A DNA stretch of 64,000 nt from Phytopythium helicoides (lineage: Eukaryota; Oomycota; Peronosporomycetes; Pythiales; Pythiaceae): contig JANFNE010000010.1 of the NCBI GenBank assembly GCA_024867545.1, forward strand, positions 310,001-374,000, read 5' to 3'. A program made the translations under genes and the position numbers. Of this stretch, positions 59,301 to 64,000 are shown piece by piece. A model generated the notes under the pieces. That model did no database searches. It saw only the letters and a program-made list of their open reading frames with translations, and was not told where the DNA came from. Numbering within the stretch: the stretch's first letter is position 1; each line of letters starts with the position of its first letter.

Positions 59301-61096
59301 CTCGACGATGTGCTGGATTGTATTGGCAACCGTGTCAATCACCGACAGAATGGTTTGTGTTGTGCATTTCTGTTGGCCACACTTCGACGCTGTGTTGCTT
59401 ACCGTTGCGTTTGAATTGTTTGTCATTCAGGGTATGGCATAATTCGTCTGTACGTGCTGGTTCAACTGTTCAAGCCTGCGTTGGCGGGGAAATTGCAGAA
59501 TCTGGTCGATCGTTTTTACTCGCTGGCGTCTCAGGTGCTTGCTACTGATAGTGATGCGCTAGCCGCGATGGTGGACGAGTACAAATCGCTCTACCACCGC
59601 TGCTTTCAGCTCAGCGGCACCAAGCGGGTCCTGAAAAGCTACGCTGCCATCCCTTCTATAATGGAAAAGCGTTACAGCACCAACGATTCGTGCAACTTCG
59701 ACCCTGCTCATCAGTTCTCGCAACGCTTTCACCAGTGCGTAGAGCTCGTATGCTCTTGAACGAAACAATGACAATTAGCTAACTCGTGCGTGTGTATCGC
59801 AGGTTTGTTCAAGCAGAAAACTGGGCCGAGCATGTGACCCTCATCACGCATGCGCTCTTCTGCTCCATTCCTGGTAAGTATTGTGATTGGCACGACAAGC
59901 TCTCTCGATTCACGCTGACAAATACGTTGCTTGGGGTTAGTGCAAGAGTTTACACTGACTGGCTCCAAGCATGAGCATTCACCCCAGTTTGTGAGCGCCA
60001 AACGCTGGTTCCAGCACGTAAGGACTGTTTTGCTCTTTTCGAGATGGCTTGTTTCACCCACCTGAGCCGTTATGCATGGCTGAAACAGCTCTCAGCGTAC
60101 GTGGTCAATGCTGTTCTATCACAAGAAACTCCTCAGGATCGAGCCGAAGTTGTCACATTCTTTTTGGCGGTGAGTACACCAAATGAAGAGGAGTGTCCAG
60201 TCTCATAGTCTGACAAGTCGTGCTCAATAAGGCTGCCGAACACCTGAGTGTTCTGCATAACTACGACTCGCTCGCAGCAATTCTGTATGCGCTTCAATCA
60301 ACCGCAGTGCAGCGCCTTCGCCGAACAATCGAATGCGTAAGCCGACACCATTTTCGAGTAACTGATGGACTCCGGTACTAACTTTCTTCACATGGCGAAA
60401 CAAATAGATGAGTGTGGAAGCGAAGAAGTTGATGAACCGTATGCAAGTATTGTCGGACAAGGGATGCCGTGAGATGAATCGCCTCATGCGCAAGGCACCG
60501 AGTCCTTGCATGCCCTACATCGGACTCTGTCTGCAGGTACTGTGTTGTAGCCGTAGCTGTTGGCACGTGTGATAATTTCCTCCGGTACTAACTTGTTTGC
60601 TCGGGATGGTGCAGAACTTTGTGGGCCTGAATGAGCTCCCTGTTTTTGACAGCGTCGGTGCTGTCAATACGAACCGGCTGCACAGAATGGGGGTGCTTCT
60701 CGTGGAGATCTTCCACCGCCAAACACTGCCGTATGCTCTCCGATACGATGAGTCCGTCGACGTAAGATTCTGCCTTATTGTCACGCTCACTCACAGCTTC
60801 TGACTCTGACATGTGATCTTTCTCATCAGAATCTGCTCCACGTATCACTGCCGTTCGACTCGGAGGAGAGCCGCTATCAGCGTTCGCTTGAGCTGGAGCC
60901 ACGTGAAGCAGGTGCCGCCCCGCTGAGTGACCGAGGGTCGTACGTTACTGTCGAGGACCTGGATATTGAGAGCGAAGTTCGCGAGTCCATTGGTGGAGAG
61001 GGCACCTTTGGGCTGCGCCAGTGGTTCCGCAAGCAGAAGCTCGTGCATCGCAACCGATCGCGCTCATCGGTCGTTGCGAACTACGAGTGGGTTTAG
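56322..61096 (+). CDS. PH, ankyrin and RasGEF (CDC25) domain protein
   Basis: Very long first exon (56322-59352) then short exons to 61096; no frame damage. Order: acidic/Ser-rich head; PH domain (MGWLTKQGHSWKTWKTRFFV, KRIKGCIQLNDG, ELWVSALRAV); a VPS9-like helical block (EFYQDEAIEMLPGNDLVRLI, TDVVMIVNTLDC); a PDZ-like segment (VGIQLTNDG, VPGLALIAINHEPV); ankyrin repeats (GTALHAAAHSGQSVMVKHLL, GLTPLMGMCARGSLEGAATL, GFSALEFAVVGGFVDIVELC); then a CDC25-type RasGEF domain (QFVSAKRWFQHLSAYVVNAV, YDSLAAILYALQSTAVQRL, PCMPYIGLCLQN). It would exchange GDP for GTP on a Ras/Rap-type G protein; the VPS9-like part could act on Rab5. The start at 56322 (MGDSGG) is the first ATG in frame. Confidence 0.82.
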
Positions 61097-61164
61097 TCTG
61101 CCTATTTATCATCTTGTGTCGTGCAAAAGCAAGCAAATATCTATCTTGATTCCTGGCGCACATT

Positions 61165-61858
61165 CTACAGCTTTGACACATCCAACACACCGCGCTTGAA
61201 GCGGCCTTTGGTGGCCTGAATGCCATAGTCGACACTCTTGCGCTTCTTCTCCGTGGGCTTGAAGCCACCCGCGACCTTCTTGCGCTTGCCTGTCACCACG
61301 TCCGCTTCCTTGCTCTGTCGATCACCAAGCCAGGGTTGGTAACCGCAACAGCATCAGCAACGCGCGATCCAGTCGTGCTGAACGCACCACAGCACGGTCG
61401 CGCTCTTCGCGCTTGGCAGCAGCCTTCTTGATGCCTATCATGATGTGGTACGGCACCTTGCGGTTCGCAGCCGCCTTGCCACCCAGTGCCTCGATTCGCT
61501 TGGCTTCGTACGCCTTCTTCTCCTTGCCCTTGAGGTTCGCCGCAGCTGCACCGACCGTCAACTCCATCGCCAACCCATGAGCAGCGACGCGCACCCACCG
61601 AACTCCTTGACGGACGCGAACGTCTCGTCAAACTCCTTGCGGATCTCCTCCTTGAGCGATAGCGCCTCGCCCTCGCCCGCCTTGGGCTGGATTGGCAGCG
61701 TTTGGACGAGTTAGTGGCGCTAAATTTCAGACGATTGGGATGCAACGTGAGCGAACCTTGCGCGTCGATGGCTGGCGTTGCTTCCACGTCTCCTGCGGGC
61801 ACTCGAAGACCTGCACGGGCTTCTTGCGGCCGGTTGCTACAGGGAACTGGAACGCCAT
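61165..61858 (-). CDS. DUF4602 (C1orf131/yeast Faf1-like) ribosome-biogenesis protein
   Basis: Short basic protein. Exon 1 61757-61858 (MAFQFPVATGRKKPVQVFEC), exon 2 61599-61686 (LSLKEEIRKEFDETFASVKE), then the core and a last exon ending KGRFKRGVLDVSKL. The core KEKKAYEAKRIEALGGKAAA followed by NRKVPYHIMIGIKKA matches the DUF4602 pattern (Phe-Gly, long charged helix, LGxK-x2-KNxKV-x-Y). Family members join the small-subunit processome. Between exon 2 and the core the frame is off by one with no room for a standard intron (near 61590), so a -1 error is likely. It is convergent with the RasGEF gene, 68 bp apart. Family call is moderate. Confidence 0.55.
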
Positions 61859-61998
61859 GTTGCAGCTCGAGAGTTGGTGTTGGTGGTCACAACGGCGCTA
61901 CGCAAAATACGAGAAATAATAAACCAGACCGAATTTGTGCATCATGTACATTGATCATAACAATTGATTGAACGAATAGAGATCGGTTGTGGGCATGG

Positions 61999-64000
61999 CT
62001 ACAGCAACACCTGCACCTTGAACAACCCGCTCGCTGCTGACGAACGGCGACTGGAGTCTCCGTTCACACGACTCGCAGCGTTCACGTTGTCCTTCGCTTC
62101 CTCGTCAATGTCTCCTCTGACTAGTCTGTCCAGCTCGCGGTCGTCGTAATCCGAGTCAGACGCCCAGGACCCATCGCCGCGGTAGGGGGAGTCTTCAACC
62201 GCAAACATGTCACCGATCCGCGAGTTGCTTGCTCCAGACAGGACATACGCAGCATCGTCTCCGTCGTAGTCCTCTTCTTCTTCGCTCTCTTCTTCATATT
62301 TTTGCTCTTGGTCGCGGGCAGATACCCGAGGCTTGGCTGGGGTGCGAACTGGTGGCTCAAACTCTTGGCTCAGGTCGTAGAACCCACGGCTCTTGATGAC
62401 GCGGCTGTTTCGCAGCGGACTTCGCAGATCACTGCTATCTGTGGTCTTGTTACGAGCCGATGGGGATAATGTCGCGGAGATATTGAGAGCGAGTGGTTCC
62501 ACAGGCACGAAGACGCTCTCTCCGACCAGCGACTGGTCTAGTGGCTGCTCAGATTCTTCAAACTCATCAACCCAATTCATTTGCGATTGCTGCCGCAGAT
62601 TGCCTGCTGAGCGACGCAGGTAAGAAGACGATTTAACTGGTGACAGTACAGGGCGACCCCACGCATTACCCGCAGTAGTGAACTCAGCCATCGACATTGG
62701 GCTTGCACGCCGTCTCTGCGGCGTCGGAGCTTCTGGTGCTGCAGTAGCATCGTTTATCTTGAGCGCAGCCAACGAGTCCCGAATATTGTCAGCCCGAGCG
62801 TATATGCTGCTTCTCAAGGGCGTCATTGAAGGAGTGGGTAGCCTGTCCACATCTCCAGGAATCGTATCAGGCACCTGCAGAGCCATCTCCATTTGCTGCT
62901 GGCGCTGGAATTGCGCCATCGCTAGCGCATCGCGTTCCTGTCGCTCCAATTGCTGCTCTGCCAATCGTCGCTGGGCGTCCACAAGACTCGCCATCTTCTC
63001 ATTTTCCAGTTCCAGCAGCGCTCGTTGGATACGCAGCTCCTCTTTCTCTCGCCGCACTTCTTCTCGCTCGCGTCGGAGCTCTTCCCGTTCGCGGCGGATC
63101 TCATTTAGCAGACTGCGGTACTGCTCAATAACATCAAGCCGTGACTGATGATAGTTGTAACTTGAGCTAGCTTCGTCGTTCTCTGTGCCTCCATCGTCCT
63201 TGTTGTCAGAGTAGGCATTGTTTGTGTTGGCATTCACAGGAGCAAAGCTGTTCTTCGCATAGCTCCGCGATGGTGCTGGAGGAGGAAGCCCAGTAGTTCC
63301 TAACACTGCTCCGTAGGATCTAGGCTTGTGCGAGTTTGGCTCAGTGTATGTGCGAGTGTTCTCGCTGATCTGGAATTTTCGTCGAGCCGACACTCTCGAC
63401 GCAGCATTGACGTCCTCCATCGACGGCGAGGCATCTACTTGCGGATCGGGGATCGCTCGGTACTCATGCCGACTTGTTGTAGGAGCAAAGGCCGACGGAG
63501 AAGGAGATGCATAGCCGAGCTTGCGCTGCGCCCGCAGCTGCTGCTCGCGCATGAATTCCACCTCCTCCTGCGCGGCTTCCTGGTCAGCGCGGCGCTTCTC
63601 CTCCTCCTGCGCAGCCCTGAGCCTGGCGTTCTCGCGCACCTGCTCGTCCAGCACGCGCTTCCACTCGAGCTGCTGCGCGCGCTCCCTCAGCCTCTCGCTC
63701 GCCTGCGACTCGTCCGTAACGCGGAAGCGCATGAAGGGCGACGGCGCCGCTGCTGCCGCCAGCTCCCCCGTGTCCACGCCGTGCATCTGCTGCTGTCCCG
63801 GCGCCTCTCCCGCATCTCGCCGCTCCCACTGGCTCGGCGCGTTTGCGTCCGTCGCAGCCCCATCGTCCACGCGGCCGCCGTCCACGAGCCACTTGGACGG
63901 CGACCGCTCGGCCGGCTGCAGCCGCCGCTCCAGCTCCTCGCGCGCGCGCTGCTCCTCGCGCTGCGCCGCCCTGCGCAGCTCAATCTGCCGGTCGAGCTCC
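61999..64000 (-). CDS. CSPP1-like coiled-coil protein, 5' end beyond the edge
   Basis: Open without a break from the right edge to the stop at 61999, at least 667 residues. Repeated charged coils: ELDRQIELRRAAQREEQRAR at the edge, SERLRERAQQLEWKRVLDEQ, then EEVEFMREQQLRAQRKLG, and a middle coil IRREREELRREREEVRREKE. Between and after them are Ser/Pro-rich linkers and an acidic patch (KYEEESEEEEDYDGDDA). The spaced (K/R)(R/K)xYxxEL-type coils resemble CSPP1, a centrosome and cilium-base microtubule protein, which would fit DNAAF5 in the same window. Low-complexity coils allow other homologies, so treat the name as tentative. Confidence 0.5.
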   Translation of the reverse strand, partial: ELDRQIELRRAAQREEQRAREELERRLQPAERSPSKWLVDGGRVDDGAATDANAPSQWERRDAGEAPGQQQMHGVDTGELAAAAAPSPFMRFRVTDESQASERLRERAQQLEWKRVLDEQVRENARLRAAQEEEKRRADQEAAQEEVEFMREQQLRAQRKLGYASPSPSAFAPTTSRHEYRAIPDPQVDASPSMEDVNAASRVSARRKFQISENTRTYTEPNSHKPRSYGAVLGTTGLPPPAPSRSYAKNSFAPVNANTNNAYSDNKDDGGTENDEASSSYNYHQSRLDVIEQYRSLLNEIRREREELRREREEVRREKEELRIQRALLELENEKMASLVDAQRRLAEQQLERQERDALAMAQFQRQQQMEMALQVPDTIPGDVDRLPTPSMTPLRSSIYARADNIRDSLAALKINDATAAPEAPTPQRRRASPMSMAEFTTAGNAWGRPVLSPVKSSSYLRRSAGNLRQQSQMNWVDEFEESEQPLDQSLVGESVFVPVEPLALNISATLSPSARNKTTDSSDLRSPLRNSRVIKSRGFYDLSQEFEPPVRTPAKPRVSARDQEQKYEEESEEEEDYDGDDAAYVLSGASNSRIGDMFAVEDSPYRGDGSWASDSDYDDRELDRLVRGDIDEEAKDNVNAASRVNGDSSRRSSAASGLFKVQVLL

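Noticed and set aside
1..64000. CRISPR array, rRNA or bacterial operon features
   Set aside because: No regularly spaced short repeats and no rRNA-like stretches were seen. Introns and gene content are eukaryotic.

Overview
The window looks like nuclear DNA of an oomycete (stramenopile, probably a Pythium- or Phytophthora-like lineage). Genes are packed tightly on both strands, introns are short (about 60-95 nt, mostly GTRCGT/GTAAGT...YAG), codon use is GC-rich, and the gene set fits: a KRE6-like domain joined to an FKS-type glucan synthase, flagellar assembly factor DNAAF5 (zoospores), a CSPP1-like ciliary coiled-coil protein, MORN and PH-ankyrin-RasGEF proteins, an ankyrin/TRP-like channel, and mitochondrial SAM50 and TypA/BipA. 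No tRNA, rRNA or CRISPR was seen. All names are from reading translations; no database was searched.

Layout. 1-4.5 kb: 3' end of SAM50, a FAIM-domain protein with a DPF-motif tail, and ChaC. 4.5-9 kb: an AT-rich repeat block, the one clearly accessory region. It holds a 576-bp direct duplication around a near-perfect inverted repeat, one arm of which carries a 351-bp piggyBac-type MITE. 9-16.4 kb: PRA1, DNAAF5 and TypA, all on the minus strand. 18-26 kb: one 7.8-kb KRE6/FKS fusion gene. 26-30 kb: PH/RasGAP. 31.5-38 kb: SERBP1/Stm1-like, MORN, SGNH-like and CHTOP-like genes. 37.5-42 kb: CDC27 and an ankyrin/prolyl-4-hydroxylase fusion. 42-45.7 kb: TRP-like channel. 46-48.2 kb: an intact hAT transposase and a small hypothetical protein. 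48.3-53 kb: DDX11-like helicase and a sugar transporter. 53-55 kb: a degenerate INTS11/CPSF73-like protein. 56-64 kb: PH-ANK-RasGEF, a DUF4602 protein and the CSPP1-like gene, which runs off the right edge.

The genes are mostly housekeeping and do not form one pathway. Loose themes are the flagellum/cytoskeleton (DNAAF5, CSPP1-like, MORN), small-GTPase signalling (RasGAP, RasGEF, PRA1), cell-wall glucan (KRE6-FKS) and RNA processing (INTS11-like, CHTOP-like, DUF4602).

Reading frames are broken by single-base indels in many genes (KRE6-FKS, TypA, CDC27, DNAAF5, DDX11 and others), while other long genes in the same window have none. Most breaks are +1 at short G/C runs. Residues on both sides stay conserved, so consensus error is the likeliest cause, but the clustering and the repeated NNC-TGA context deserve a check. 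Coordinates of broken genes span the whole locus, and exon boundaries are hand-read.
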